Source of the DNA: Labilibacter marinus
GTDB lineage: Bacteria; Bacteroidota; Bacteroidia; Bacteroidales; Marinilabiliaceae
Assembly (NCBI RefSeq): GCF_001659685.2
Contig: NZ_LXYE02000045.1
Location: 62,001 to 126,000, forward strand
Length of the DNA stretch: 64,000 nucleotides
Direction: 5' to 3'
Made by a program: the position numbers and the translations under genes. Positions 44,233 through 53,290 of the stretch are shown here, in pieces. How positions within the stretch are numbered: position 1 is the first letter of the stretch; the number at the start of each line of letters is the position of its first letter. Below the pieces are notes generated by a model. That model was not told the origin of the DNA and ran no database searches. It was given only the letters and a program-made list of their open reading frames with translations.

Positions 44233-45792
44233 ATGTTAGAACAAGCTTTAAAAGACCAGGTAAAAGGATTATTTGCAAGTCTTAAAAATCAGTATACTTT
44301 TAAAATACAAACCTCCCCATCACATGCCAGCAAATCTGAGCTAATTGAATTACTTGAAGATGTAGCTTCATGCTCAGATAAGGTAAGCGTAGAAATTCAA
44401 GAGGCGGAGGATTTACGTTTTAGCATTCTTAAAAATGGTGAGGAATCGTCTTTTATCTTTAGGGCTATACCCAATGGGCACGAGTTTACAACCTTGCTTT
44501 TGGCTGTATTAAATATGGATGGAATTGGAAAAAACCTACCAGACGAAACATTCATACAGCGTATTAAAGCACTAAAAGGTAGTATTACTATCAAGAGCTA
44601 TATTTCATTAACTTGTACCAATTGCCCCGATGTAGTTCAGGCATTGAATATTATTTCAATGATGAACCCAAATATTAAACACGAGATTATTGATGGCGCC
44701 ATTTATCAGGATGAAGTAGATGCTTTAAATATTCAGGCCGTTCCCTCGGTATATGCCAACGGTAAAGTACTGCACGTGGGTAGATCTTCTATGGCAGAAT
44801 TATTAGGCAAGTTAGAGGACGTTTTAGGCAGCGATTTTAGTGCATCTGATGCTGAAACAAAAAACTACGATGTAGTAGTTGTTGGTGGTGGGCCAGCAGG
44901 CGTTTCTTCCGCAGTATACTCTGCCCGTAAAGGTTTTTCAGTAGCCATTGTGGCCGAAAAAGTTGGAGGCCAAGTCACCGAAACAGTAGGTATTGAGAAT
45001 ATGATATCTGTACCTAAAACCACTGGAACAGAACTAAGTGCTAACCTTAAATCGCATTTAAATGATTATCCCATAGATATTCTTGAAAACCGAATGGTTG
45101 AAAAGGTAGAAATGGTGGATGGCGTAAAAAGTATTAGCACCACCCTAGGTGAAAAGATACATACTCCCGCCTTGATTATTGCCACTGGAGCCAGTTGGAG
45201 AAAGCTTAATGTACCTGGCGAAACAGAATACATTGGTGCTGGTGTTGCTTTTTGCACACATTGTGATGGACCGTTTTACAAAGGCAAAAGAACTGTTGTT
45301 GTGGGTGGTGGAAATTCAGGTTTGGAAGCTGCCATCGATTTAGCTTCTATTGCCACAGAAGTTACCATATTGGAGTTTATGCCAGAAGTAAAAGGAGATC
45401 AAGTTTTACAAGATAAAATAAGTCAATTATCTAATGTAAAAATTATAACCAACGCGCAAACCATAAACGTTGAGGGTGATGGCAAAAAAGTAATTGGACT
45501 AAAATACAAAGACCGAATTAGGGAGCAAGAACAGTTAATTGAAACAGATGGTGTTTTTGTACAGATTGGTTTAAAAGCCAATAGCGACGTTTTTACTGAT
45601 GTAGTAGAAACCAACAGAGCTGGAGAAATTGTAATTGACCAAAACTGTAGAACAAACAAGGCTGGTATTTATGCCGCAGGTGATGTTTCAATTGTTCCTT
45701 TTAAGCAAATTGTGATTGCCATGGGCGAAGGTGCCAAAGCCGCACTCTCCGCATTCGATGACCAAATTAAAGGGTTACAGTTGGCTAATTAA
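44233..45792 (+). CDS. ahpF: Alkyl hydroperoxide reductase subunit F
   Basis: The 519-residue flavoprotein has an N-terminal tandem thioredoxin-like domain with redox pair Cys128/Cys131 (SLTCTNCPDV), an FAD motif (VVVVGGGPAGVSSAVYSARK), the thioredoxin-reductase-like CTHCDGPFYKGK pair, an NAD-binding motif (VVVGGGNSGLEAAIDL) and AGIYAAGDVS. It carries electrons from NADH through FAD and two disulfides to AhpC. Complete, with no missing residues seen. Confidence 0.95.
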   Translation: MLEQALKDQVKGLFASLKNQYTFKIQTSPSHASKSELIELLEDVASCSDKVSVEIQEAEDLRFSILKNGEESSFIFRAIPNGHEFTTLLLAVLNMDGIGKNLPDETFIQRIKALKGSITIKSYISLTCTNCPDVVQALNIISMMNPNIKHEIIDGAIYQDEVDALNIQAVPSVYANGKVLHVGRSSMAELLGKLEDVLGSDFSASDAETKNYDVVVVGGGPAGVSSAVYSARKGFSVAIVAEKVGGQVTETVGIENMISVPKTTGTELSANLKSHLNDYPIDILENRMVEKVEMVDGVKSISTTLGEKIHTPALIIATGASWRKLNVPGETEYIGAGVAFCTHCDGPFYKGKRTVVVGGGNSGLEAAIDLASIATEVTILEFMPEVKGDQVLQDKISQLSNVKIITNAQTINVEGDGKKVIGLKYKDRIREQEQLIETDGVFVQIGLKANSDVFTDVVETNRAGEIVIDQNCRTNKAGIYAAGDVSIVPFKQIVIAMGEGAKAALSAFDDQIKGLQLAN

Positions 45793-45893
45793 TAGCATGA
45801 AGGCAGAAGCATGAAGTCCGCAGAATAATAGAAATTAGTTTGCGGCACTTTGTGTTTTACTTACTTTGCGCACTTTGCGTGAAATTTTCTTAT

Positions 45894-47021
45894 TTATTCC
45901 TTCACGCTAAACTTAAAAATAGTAAGCGACTCAAATGTATCATCTGGGCGCAATACTGTAGATGGAAAATGACTTTGATTAGGACTATCCGGAAAATGCT
46001 GTGTTTCTAAACAGACAGACTCTCTTCTTTTTAAAGGCTTACCAAACTTCCCAGTATCAGAGCCATTTAAATAATTAGCCGTATACAACTGCATTCCTGG
46101 CTCGGTGGTATAAACTTCCATTACTCTACCCGATATGGGTTCTGTTAATGTGGCAGCATGACTAAGTTCATCTTCTTCTTTATTCAACACAAAATTAATA
46201 TCATAACCTTTACCCATTATCAATTGATCAAATGGCTTATTAATTCTAGCTCCTAAGTCTATTGCTTTTTTAAAATCATATGGCGTATTAGATACCGCTG
46301 CAATCTCTCCAGTTGGTATTTGCACAGAATCTAGTGGCGTGTAGTAATCCGCATTAATATAAAGTTGGTGGTCTAAAGCCGTGCCACTTCCCTCTCCGGC
46401 CAAATTAAAAAAGGCATGATTGCAGATATTAATCACCGTGGTTTTATCGGTAGTTGCTTTTGTAGAAATTTTAAGTGCATTATCCTCTGTCAACTCATAA
46501 ACCACATTTATTTTCAAAGCTCCAGGAAAACCTTGATCACCATTCTCCGAAAGGTAACTCAATTCCAATTTATTGCTGGTAGAACTCACAAAATCCCACA
46601 CCTTTTTATTAAATCCTTCGGGTCCACCGTGTATATTATTTACACCATTATTAAGTGCCAGCTGAATGGTATCCTCCTCTACAACAAAACGGCCTTTAGC
46701 TATTCTATTGGCATACCTACCAATCATAGCACCAAATGCTGTTCCATTAGCGTTTAAATAATTGTCGGCACTTTTAAAGCCCAGGTTAACATCTGCAAAA
46801 GAACCATCTTTACCCTTAACCCATATAGAAACAATCCGAGCACCATAATTGGTTATCTGCACCGTCATATCATGGCTATTTGTCAGCGTAAATAACTCCA
46901 AAGCCTTTCCATTTAATTCCCCTTTAAATGATGTAGGATCAATAATATTATATGGAGTTTGTTGTTGGGTGCATGATACAACTGTCATCAACACCATTAA
47001 AAATATAGTAAGAATTCGCAT
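45894..47021 (-). CDS. galM: Aldose 1-epimerase (mutarotase), lipoprotein form
   Basis: The 375-residue protein has a lipoprotein signal (lipobox VVSC, Cys17). The family blocks are GNAFGAMIGRYANRI-like (GTAFGAMIGRYANRIAKGRF), NNIHGGPEGFNKKVWD, ICNHAFFNLAGEGSG (catalytic His) and CLETQHFPDSPNQ (catalytic Glu). It interconverts alpha and beta anomers of galactose, glucose or related sugars, here in the periplasm or at the membrane. It is monocistronic; a 101-bp spacer with GCGCACTTTGCG repeats lies downstream. Confidence 0.9.
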   Translation of the reverse strand: MRILTIFLMVLMTVVSCTQQQTPYNIIDPTSFKGELNGKALELFTLTNSHDMTVQITNYGARIVSIWVKGKDGSFADVNLGFKSADNYLNANGTAFGAMIGRYANRIAKGRFVVEEDTIQLALNNGVNNIHGGPEGFNKKVWDFVSSTSNKLELSYLSENGDQGFPGALKINVVYELTEDNALKISTKATTDKTTVINICNHAFFNLAGEGSGTALDHQLYINADYYTPLDSVQIPTGEIAAVSNTPYDFKKAIDLGARINKPFDQLIMGKGYDINFVLNKEEDELSHAATLTEPISGRVMEVYTTEPGMQLYTANYLNGSDTGKFGKPLKRRESVCLETQHFPDSPNQSHFPSTVLRPDDTFESLTIFKFSVKE

Positions 47022-47218
47022 TGTTTATTTTTATTAGTTAAGAGACTGATTATGTTTGGGAGTGTGATTTAGCATTTTTTCATTAAATATCAAAAAACAC
47101 ACAACTGTGACTATCCAATTAATCATTATTGTAGAATCATTCCAAATACACCATTAACTATTTGATTCAGCCCTAAAGTTCAGTAACTTAAAGCTCGTTA
47201 CGACTAAAAACTCATCTT

Positions 47219-48382
47219 ATGAAAGGCTTAAACAGAAGAAACTTTTTACGAACCTCAGCTGCAGGCGTTGCTGGCATTGCGCTTACGAACAATATGAACG
47301 CTTCTAATACAGCTAAAGAACCGAATCAAACTTCTATCATTACTAGAAAGCTAGGCAATACCGGCATAGAATTACCTGTACTAAGCATCGGTTGTGGTGA
47401 GGTAGATAGTCCTGCTGTGATAAAAGCTGCCTTAAAAGTGGGCATCACGCATTTTGATACAGCTTACAGGTATCAGCAAGGAAATAGCGAAAAGATGTTA
47501 GGTAAAACATTAAAAGATGTGGATAGAGATTCATTTATTATTTCCACAAAAGTGGTTCGTCAGGATACGGATGAGAAATTTCTGGAAATGCTGGATGAAA
47601 GTCTTGCTCGCTTACAAATGGATTATGTGGACATTTTGTATATGCATGGAATGTCTAAAGCTGAAGCAATAAAAAACCCTGCAAACATAGCTCAACTGCA
47701 AAAAGCAAAAGATTTAGGCAAAGCTAAACATATCGGTTTCTCAACACACAAAAATGAACCTGAAGTAATAGAGGCTGCTATTGAGGCTGGAGCTTATGAG
47801 GTTATTTTAACCGCTATTAATTTTAAACATGATGATGCAGATGCCATCAAAAAGCAAATAGCACTAGCCTCAAAAAAAGGGATTGGTATTGTTGCCATGA
47901 AAGTAATGGCAGGAGGTTATTTAGATAAAGAAAAAACAAAGACGGTTAATCATGCAGCAGCTTTAAAATGGATACTAGAAGATGAGCACATTTGCACTAC
48001 TATTCCAAGCATGGTAAACCTAGAACAATTACAAATCAATATGGCAGTACTAAAGGATGTGCAGCTATCCTCGGATGAGAAAAACGACTTAGCGCTTGCT
48101 AAAAATGAGCAAGGTTTATTTTGCAATGATACTTGTAACACATGCGTTACGGATTGCACAAAGAATTTGCCTGTTCCTGAATTGATGCGTGCATACATGT
48201 ATTCGTATGGATATAGAAACCCGCTTCAGGCCAAAGAGTTAATTACAACATTAAATATCGAAAACAACCCATGTGATGATTGTGGTTCATGTACGGTGAG
48301 TTGCACAAAAAGCTTTGATGTGGCAGCAAAAATAAAAGATATTAGCAGGCTAACTATTATACCAAATGACTTTTTGGCTTAA
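47219..48382 (+). CDS. Tat-exported aldo/keto reductase with C-terminal Cys cluster
   Basis: The 387-residue protein has a Tat-type signal (RRNFLRTSAAGVAGIAL). The aldo/keto reductase barrel (about 40-300) includes GITHFDTAYRYQQGNSEKML, the ISTKV strand with Lys, and YVDILYMHGMSK. The C-terminal part has two Cys groups, CNDTCNTCVTDC and CDDCGSCTVSC, of the kind that bind an iron-sulfur cluster. Folding of a metal cofactor before export would explain the Tat signal. The substrate is unknown. Confidence 0.85.
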   Translation: MKGLNRRNFLRTSAAGVAGIALTNNMNASNTAKEPNQTSIITRKLGNTGIELPVLSIGCGEVDSPAVIKAALKVGITHFDTAYRYQQGNSEKMLGKTLKDVDRDSFIISTKVVRQDTDEKFLEMLDESLARLQMDYVDILYMHGMSKAEAIKNPANIAQLQKAKDLGKAKHIGFSTHKNEPEVIEAAIEAGAYEVILTAINFKHDDADAIKKQIALASKKGIGIVAMKVMAGGYLDKEKTKTVNHAAALKWILEDEHICTTIPSMVNLEQLQINMAVLKDVQLSSDEKNDLALAKNEQGLFCNDTCNTCVTDCTKNLPVPELMRAYMYSYGYRNPLQAKELITTLNIENNPCDDCGSCTVSCTKSFDVAAKIKDISRLTIIPNDFLA

Positions 48383-48466
48383 CCCTATAATAAAAACATT
48401 AAAAGAATAACGATACTCTTAGCTCTATTTATTCAACGCTAAGCTCTGCAAAAAAATAAAAACTAT

Positions 48467-49306
48467 ATGTTGAAACATAAATGGCTATTATTACTGATTT
48501 TGATTGGTACAACACTAACCCATGCTCAGGTAAAATTTCCAGAATTAGATAAGTGGGAAAAAGCAAAACAAACCGACAGTTACACTACGGAAACACTTTG
48601 GGAATATATTAATGGCGCCGCGGCTTCCTATATTAAATATGGTTTTCAGAAAATGGAAATAATAGAGTACACATCAGGTTCCGATTACATTAGCCTTGAA
48701 GTTTACTTGCACGAAAGTCCCATTACTGCTTTTGGCATGTATGCCTTTGAGCGCCCATCAACAACCAATTACATTAAACAAGGCGTTGAAGGTTATCTTG
48801 AACCATCGGCTCTTAATTTTTGGGTAGATGAATATTACGTAAAGATCTCAGCTAATAATGAGAAGCATCAGAAAGCTATGCAAAACTTGGCCAATAATTT
48901 CATTGCCAGAAACAAGCTCATGATTATTCAGCCAGACTTTTTAAAAGCTTTCCCCTCTGAAAATAGAGTTCAACATTCGGAGAAATACTTTCCTAAAAAC
49001 TACCTGGGCCATCAATTCTTAAATAGTGTGTTAGAAGTAAGTTATAAAAACGACGATGCTAAGCTTAATCTTTTTACTATTGAATGCGAAGATCATCAAG
49101 CAGCAAAAGCCACCATTGAGCTATATCAGGATTTCGCTAATAATAAAGAACTCATCGAGCCTGGCAAAGTTTTAATTATAGAAGATATGTTTAATGGCAA
49201 GGTCTCTTTATCTAATGTTGATAATATTTTAGTGGGTTGCTATAACTTTAGTAATGATACTATCGGTATTGAATACACGCAAAAATTAATGAAAGAATTA
49301 CAATAA
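48467..49306 (+). CDS. DUF6599-like exported protein
   Basis: The 279-residue product has a signal peptide (1-20, ...LTHAQ). The conserved-looking segment ETLWEYINGAAASYIKYGF, then YISLEVYLHESPITAFGMYA, resembles the DUF6599 family. It lies 84 bp after the Tat-exported reductase gene on the same strand, so the two are likely co-transcribed. The periplasmic location is common to both. No activity is known. Confidence 0.65.
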   Translation: MLKHKWLLLLILIGTTLTHAQVKFPELDKWEKAKQTDSYTTETLWEYINGAAASYIKYGFQKMEIIEYTSGSDYISLEVYLHESPITAFGMYAFERPSTTNYIKQGVEGYLEPSALNFWVDEYYVKISANNEKHQKAMQNLANNFIARNKLMIIQPDFLKAFPSENRVQHSEKYFPKNYLGHQFLNSVLEVSYKNDDAKLNLFTIECEDHQAAKATIELYQDFANNKELIEPGKVLIIEDMFNGKVSLSNVDNILVGCYNFSNDTIGIEYTQKLMKELQ

Positions 49307-49323
49307 AATCCCTATCAGTTTTG

Positions 49324-49365
49324 TGGTGAAGGGTTAATTTCTGCGGAAGTTAACCTTTCATTTTT
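49324..49365 (+). terminator. Terminator of the reductase/DUF6599 unit
   Basis: Stem TGAAGGGTTAA / TTAACCTTTCA with a 12-nt loop, followed by a T run (TTTTTT). Confidence 0.7.
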
Positions 49366-49396
49366 TCAGCAAACTGATGATTGATTTTCAGGCTTT

Positions 49397-49428
49397 TTTG
49401 TCTGTACGATGTATTACTTGTATCTTCG
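49397..49428 (+). promoter_or_regulatory. Promoter of era
   Basis: TTTG (49397-49400), 20 bp, TATCTTCG (49421-49428), a one-base variant of TAnnTTTG, 21 bp before the ATG. Confidence 0.6.
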
Positions 49429-49449
49429 CACAATAATTAAAAAATAAGA

Positions 49450-50334
49450 ATGAAGCATAAAGCTGGATATGTAAATATTGTTGGTAACCCTAATGTGGGT
49501 AAATCAACCTTAACCAATAAGTTAGTTGGTGAAAAATTATCTATTATTACCTCTAAAGCGCAAACTACTCGCCATAGAATTTTAGGTATTGTGAACGAGG
49601 AGGATTATCAAATAGTTTTTTCTGATACGCCAGGTGTACTGAAACCTAACTACAAATTACAGGAATCCATGCTTCGCTTTTCAAAAACTGCTTTACAGGA
49701 TGCAGATGTGGTTATTTATATGACAGATGTAGTTGAGAAGATGGATAAAAATAGCGAGTTCCTGAATAGTGTAAAAAAAACAGACTCACCTGTTATATTG
49801 GTCATTAATAAAATTGACGAATCTAATCCTGAACAATTAGATAAGTTGGTTTCTTTATGGCAAACAGAACTTCCTAAAGCAGAAATCTATCCAATGTCGG
49901 CATTAAGAGGTTTCAATACCGATAATTTAATGACTCGCATCAAGGAATTATTACCTGAATGCGAACCTTATTTTGATAAAGATGTGTTGACGGACAAGCC
50001 AACTCGCTTCTTTGTTTCCGAAATCATTCGAGAAAAAATTCTTCTATATTATCAAAAAGAAATTCCTTATTCGGTAGAAATTGAAGTGGAGGAGTTTAAA
50101 GAAAGTAACAAGCGAATTGACATTAGAGCGATTATACATGTGGCACGCGATTCTCAAAAAGGAATTATTATTGGGCATCAAGGAAACGCGCTAAAAAAGA
50201 CAGGTACAGAAGCTCGAAAAGACATAGAGAAATTTGTGGATAAAAAAGTTTTCTTACAGCTCTACGTTAAGGTAAACAAAGACTGGAGAGACAAAGACAA
50301 TTCGTTAAAAAACTTTGGTTACGACCAAAAGTAA
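49450..50334 (+). CDS. era: GTPase Era
   Basis: The 294-residue protein has the G1 motif [14 protein letters not shown], switch region TTRHRILG, G3 DTPG, G4 NKID and a C-terminal KH domain (GIIIGHQGNALKKTGTEARKD). Era binds 16S rRNA and helps 30S subunit maturation. It is paired with der, 167 bp downstream, from separate promoters, with a terminator hairpin between. Length is normal for the family. Confidence 0.96.
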   Translation: MKHKAGYVNIVGNPNVGKSTLTNKLVGEKLSIITSKAQTTRHRILGIVNEEDYQIVFSDTPGVLKPNYKLQESMLRFSKTALQDADVVIYMTDVVEKMDKNSEFLNSVKKTDSPVILVINKIDESNPEQLDKLVSLWQTELPKAEIYPMSALRGFNTDNLMTRIKELLPECEPYFDKDVLTDKPTRFFVSEIIREKILLYYQKEIPYSVEIEVEEFKESNKRIDIRAIIHVARDSQKGIIIGHQGNALKKTGTEARKDIEKFVDKKVFLQLYVKVNKDWRDKDNSLKNFGYDQK

Positions 50335-50354
50335 AATATTTCAATCATCACATT

Positions 50355-50381
50355 GAGAAGCTTCTTTTTAAGAAGTTTCTC
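50355..50381 (+). terminator. Hairpin after era
   Basis: Stem GAGAAGCTTCTT / AAGAAGTTTCTC with a 3-nt loop. The following sequence is CCCTCTTT, so termination is likely but not strong. Confidence 0.5.
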
Positions 50382-50454
50382 CCTCTTTGAACGTACAATT
50401 AAAATAACTTAGCGTTTATTAACTTACTATGTGCCTAAGTGGTAAATAAATAGT

Positions 50455-50462
50455 TATCTTTG
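50455..50462 (+). promoter_or_regulatory. -7 box of der
   Basis: TATCTTTG, a perfect TAnnTTTG, lies 39 bp before the ATG. A TTTG -33 box is not seen at the usual spacing. Confidence 0.5.
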
Positions 50463-50501
50463 CACGCTTTTTATTTTTGAATATCACAAAACCAGATTAA
50501 A

Positions 50502-51806
50502 ATGGGAAATATAGCAGCCATTGTAGGGCGACCAAACGTAGGAAAATCAACACTGTTCAACAGGCTTACGGAAACACGTACGGCCATTGTTAATGAAGAG
50601 AGTGGAGTTACGCGCGATCGTATTTATGGAAAGAGTATATGGAACGGACTTGACTTTTCTGTAGTAGATACTGGTGGATATGCCATAGGTTCTGATGATA
50701 TCTTTGAGGAAGAAATCAGAAAACAAGTAATGATAGCGATTGAAGAGGCCGACGTTATCTTATTTATGCTGGATGTAACCACTGGCATTACCGACTACGA
50801 TGAGATGGTGGCTGATATTCTTCGAAAAACGCAAAAGAAGGTTTTGATGGTTGCCAATAAAGTAGACAATCCTGAACGCCTTGCTGAAGCTAGTTATTTT
50901 TACGCTTTAGGTTTAGAAGAAATGTTTCCTGTTTCATCTATCAACGGCTCAGGAACTGGAGAATTATTAGACAGACTTGTTGAAGTTTTTCCAAGCGCCG
51001 AAAGTATTGAAGAACTAGATATTCCAAGATTTGCCATTGTGGGTAGACCTAATGCAGGTAAATCATCTATTGTAAATGCTTTTATTGGTGAAGACAGAAA
51101 TATTGTAACTCCTATCTCCGGAACAACCCGAGATTCGATATATACACGTTATAACAAGTTTAATCACGACTTTTACCTGGTTGATACAGCTGGGGTTCGT
51201 AAAAAATCGAAAGTACACGAGGACTTAGAATTTTATAGCGTAATGCGTGCCATCCGAGCCATTGAAAATTCGGATGTTTGTATGCTAATGGTTGATGCTA
51301 CACGTGGTGTTGAAAGTCAAGACCAAAAGATTTTTCAGTTAATTCAGAAAAATAAAAAAGGTTTAGTAGTGTTGATTAACAAGTGGGATTTGATCGAAAA
51401 GGATACCATGACTACCAAGAAATTCGAGGAAGAAATACGAAGCAAATTTGCGCCTTTTGTAGATTTCCCTATCGTATTTACTTCGGTTATCAACAAACAA
51501 CGTATTCACAAGGCATTAGAAATGGCGGTTGAAGTTTATGAAAACAAGACACGTAAAATACCAACCTCAAAATTAAACGAAGCCATGCAACAAGTGGTGA
51601 GTGACAACCCACCACCATCAACAAAAGGTAAATACATCAAGATTAAATACATTATGCAGTTGCCAACTAATACACCTGCATTTGCATTCTTTTGCAATTT
51701 ACCTCAATACGTGCGCGACCCATATAAACGTTTTCTTGAAAATAAGCTTCGGAAAATGTATGATTTTTCAGGCGTACCAGTCCAGATTTTTATGCGTAAA
51801 AAATAA
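50502..51806 (+). CDS. der: GTPase Der (EngA)
   Basis: The 434-residue protein has two GTPase domains in tandem: first with [20 protein letters not shown] and NKVD; second with [24 protein letters not shown] and NKWD. A C-terminal KH-like domain (about 350-434, [20 protein letters not shown]) binds rRNA. Der is needed for 50S subunit assembly. Complete and typical. Confidence 0.96.
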   Translation: MGNIAAIVGRPNVGKSTLFNRLTETRTAIVNEESGVTRDRIYGKSIWNGLDFSVVDTGGYAIGSDDIFEEEIRKQVMIAIEEADVILFMLDVTTGITDYDEMVADILRKTQKKVLMVANKVDNPERLAEASYFYALGLEEMFPVSSINGSGTGELLDRLVEVFPSAESIEELDIPRFAIVGRPNAGKSSIVNAFIGEDRNIVTPISGTTRDSIYTRYNKFNHDFYLVDTAGVRKKSKVHEDLEFYSVMRAIRAIENSDVCMLMVDATRGVESQDQKIFQLIQKNKKGLVVLINKWDLIEKDTMTTKKFEEEIRSKFAPFVDFPIVFTSVINKQRIHKALEMAVEVYENKTRKIPTSKLNEAMQQVVSDNPPPSTKGKYIKIKYIMQLPTNTPAFAFFCNLPQYVRDPYKRFLENKLRKMYDFSGVPVQIFMRKK

Positions 51807-51812
51807 TATACA

Positions 51813-51845
51813 AAAGGAGTTAACATTAGTTAGCTCCTTTTTTTT
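51813..51845 (+). terminator. Terminator of der
   Basis: Stem AAAGGAGTTAAC / GTTAGCTCCTTT with one mismatch and a 4-nt loop, followed by a run of T. Confidence 0.9.
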
Positions 51846-51886
51846 GCCCTAAACCAAACCTTTTAACTATTCTTAAAAGGTAGTTA

Positions 51887-51918
51887 TTTGGAAAGATTTT
51901 AAATAAGCCTTAGCTTTG
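51887..51918 (+). promoter_or_regulatory. Promoter of the hemerythrin/LuxR operon
   Basis: TTTG (51887-51890), 20 bp, TAGCTTTG (51911-51918): a full match to the Bacteroidota consensus, 16 bp before the ATG. Confidence 0.75.
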
Positions 51919-51934
51919 CGACAAATCTGATATT

Positions 51935-52660
51935 ATGCTTATTACTGCGGATATGAAAATGGCTGACTTAATCCATATGGATTTTCAGCTTTTGGCATTC
52001 ATACAACGAATTGGAATTCCTTTGGGATTTAGAGAAAAAACAATTAACGAAGTGTGTGAACAACATGAAGTTAATGTAGATTTTTTTCTGCAACTGGCGA
52101 ATGCGTTTCACGATACCGACTATTTTCCTAAAGAAAAATTACTTCAGTTTAAAGCAGATTGGTTAGTTAAGTATCTGCGCAGGACGCATCAGAATTATCT
52201 GGAACAAAAAATTCCTGACATTCAGGCTAAAATTATTCAGCTAGAGGAAGACCTAAAGGAGACTACGCAAAGTTACGAGCTCATAAAAAACTTTTTTAAG
52301 GAATATATTGGTGAGTTTAGTACACATATAGAACTGGAGGAAAAAACAGTTTTCCCCTATGTGTTAGAATTATCTAATTGCATTGAATTAGGCAAAAAAA
52401 CCTGTGAATTCAATGAGCAATTTGAAGATTTTAATATCAATCAGTACCTCGAAGAGCATAACGACATTGAAGAAAAGCTGTTTGATTTAAAAAATATCCT
52501 TATAAAATACCTTCCTCCACCTACCGATAATGGCAAGTATAACAGTTTGCTATTTGACATTTTTAAGCTAGAGCAAGATTTAAAGGACCACTCCAGACTG
52601 GAAGAAAAGGTACTCATACCAAGAGTAAAAAAAATGGAAGAAGAACTAGAAAACCTTTAA
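51935..52660 (+). CDS. Hemerythrin-domain protein (RIC/YtfE-like)
   Basis: The 241-residue protein has an N-terminal ~75-residue helical domain like the ScdA/YtfE N-terminus (MADLIHMDFQLLAFIQRIGI), then a hemerythrin four-helix bundle with ligand-like residues in RRTHQNYLEQKI, STHIELEEKTVFPYV, LEEHNDIEEKL and DHSRLEEKVLIPRV. This layout suits a di-iron protein that repairs iron-sulfur clusters or senses NO or O2. The Cys pair typical of ScdA N-termini is not seen. It is the first gene of an operon with a LuxR-type regulator, 10 bp apart. Confidence 0.8.
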   Translation: MLITADMKMADLIHMDFQLLAFIQRIGIPLGFREKTINEVCEQHEVNVDFFLQLANAFHDTDYFPKEKLLQFKADWLVKYLRRTHQNYLEQKIPDIQAKIIQLEEDLKETTQSYELIKNFFKEYIGEFSTHIELEEKTVFPYVLELSNCIELGKKTCEFNEQFEDFNINQYLEEHNDIEEKLFDLKNILIKYLPPPTDNGKYNSLLFDIFKLEQDLKDHSRLEEKVLIPRVKKMEEELENL

Positions 52661-52670
52661 CAAATAGGAT

Positions 52671-53249
52671 ATGGTACAGATATTAGTAGCAGAGCCGTCC
52701 TACTTGGTACGAAAGGGACTTTCAACCATTCTACAGGAGCTAAAAGCGGTCACCAAAATTGAGGAGGTGCAAAGTATGGAGGAATTAATAGATTCGCTTA
52801 AATCGTCTACGCCTCATATTTTAATTATTAACACCACTTTAAGCAGTGTACCCGAGGTAGATGAATTTATTAAAAAATATACTTCGGATGTTCAGGTGAT
52901 TTCTATTTTTAATACACCAATACCCGATGATGGAAACGAACTGGTTCTATCGGTCTTCGATTCAAAATCAGTGCTATTAAATAAGCTTCGTAATCAGGTT
53001 AAATCAGTTCAGCAATCAGTTACTCAACAGGATAATTCTGAAGAACTTAGCGACAGAGAAAAGGATGTTTTGAAAAAGGTGGCTTTGGGTAAAACCAACA
53101 AAGAAGTAGCCAATGAACTGTTCATCAGTACGCATACTGTAATATCGCATCGTAAAAACATCACACGTAAGCTTGGTATTAAAACGATTTCAGGACTTAC
53201 CGTTTATGCTATTTTAAATCAACTGATAAAGCTTGAAGATATATCGTAA
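52671..53249 (+). CDS. LuxR-type regulator with pseudo-receiver domain
   Basis: The 192-residue protein has an N-terminal receiver-like domain (1-~120) and a C-terminal LuxR helix-turn-helix (about 128-188, LSDREKDVLKKVALGKTNKE, ELFISTHTVISHRKNI). The receiver lacks the phospho-acceptor: the strand-3 position is Asn54 (ILIINTTL) instead of Asp, and the acidic pocket has Glu8 only. Control by aspartyl phosphate is thus unlikely. Being co-transcribed with a hemerythrin protein, it may respond to that protein or to redox or NO state instead. Confidence 0.82.
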   Translation: MVQILVAEPSYLVRKGLSTILQELKAVTKIEEVQSMEELIDSLKSSTPHILIINTTLSSVPEVDEFIKKYTSDVQVISIFNTPIPDDGNELVLSVFDSKSVLLNKLRNQVKSVQQSVTQQDNSEELSDREKDVLKKVALGKTNKEVANELFISTHTVISHRKNITRKLGIKTISGLTVYAILNQLIKLEDIS

Positions 53250-53277
53250 CTACATTTAGCCAAAACTAAATGTAGTT
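53248..53277. terminator. Bidirectional terminator-like hairpin
   Basis: A perfect 11-bp stem AACTACATTTA / TAAATGTAGTT with an 8-nt loop sits in the 41-bp gap between convergent genes; the left arm overlaps the last bases of the LuxR gene. The flanking T run is short. Confidence 0.6.
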
Positions 53278-53290
53278 CGTTTAAATCGCT

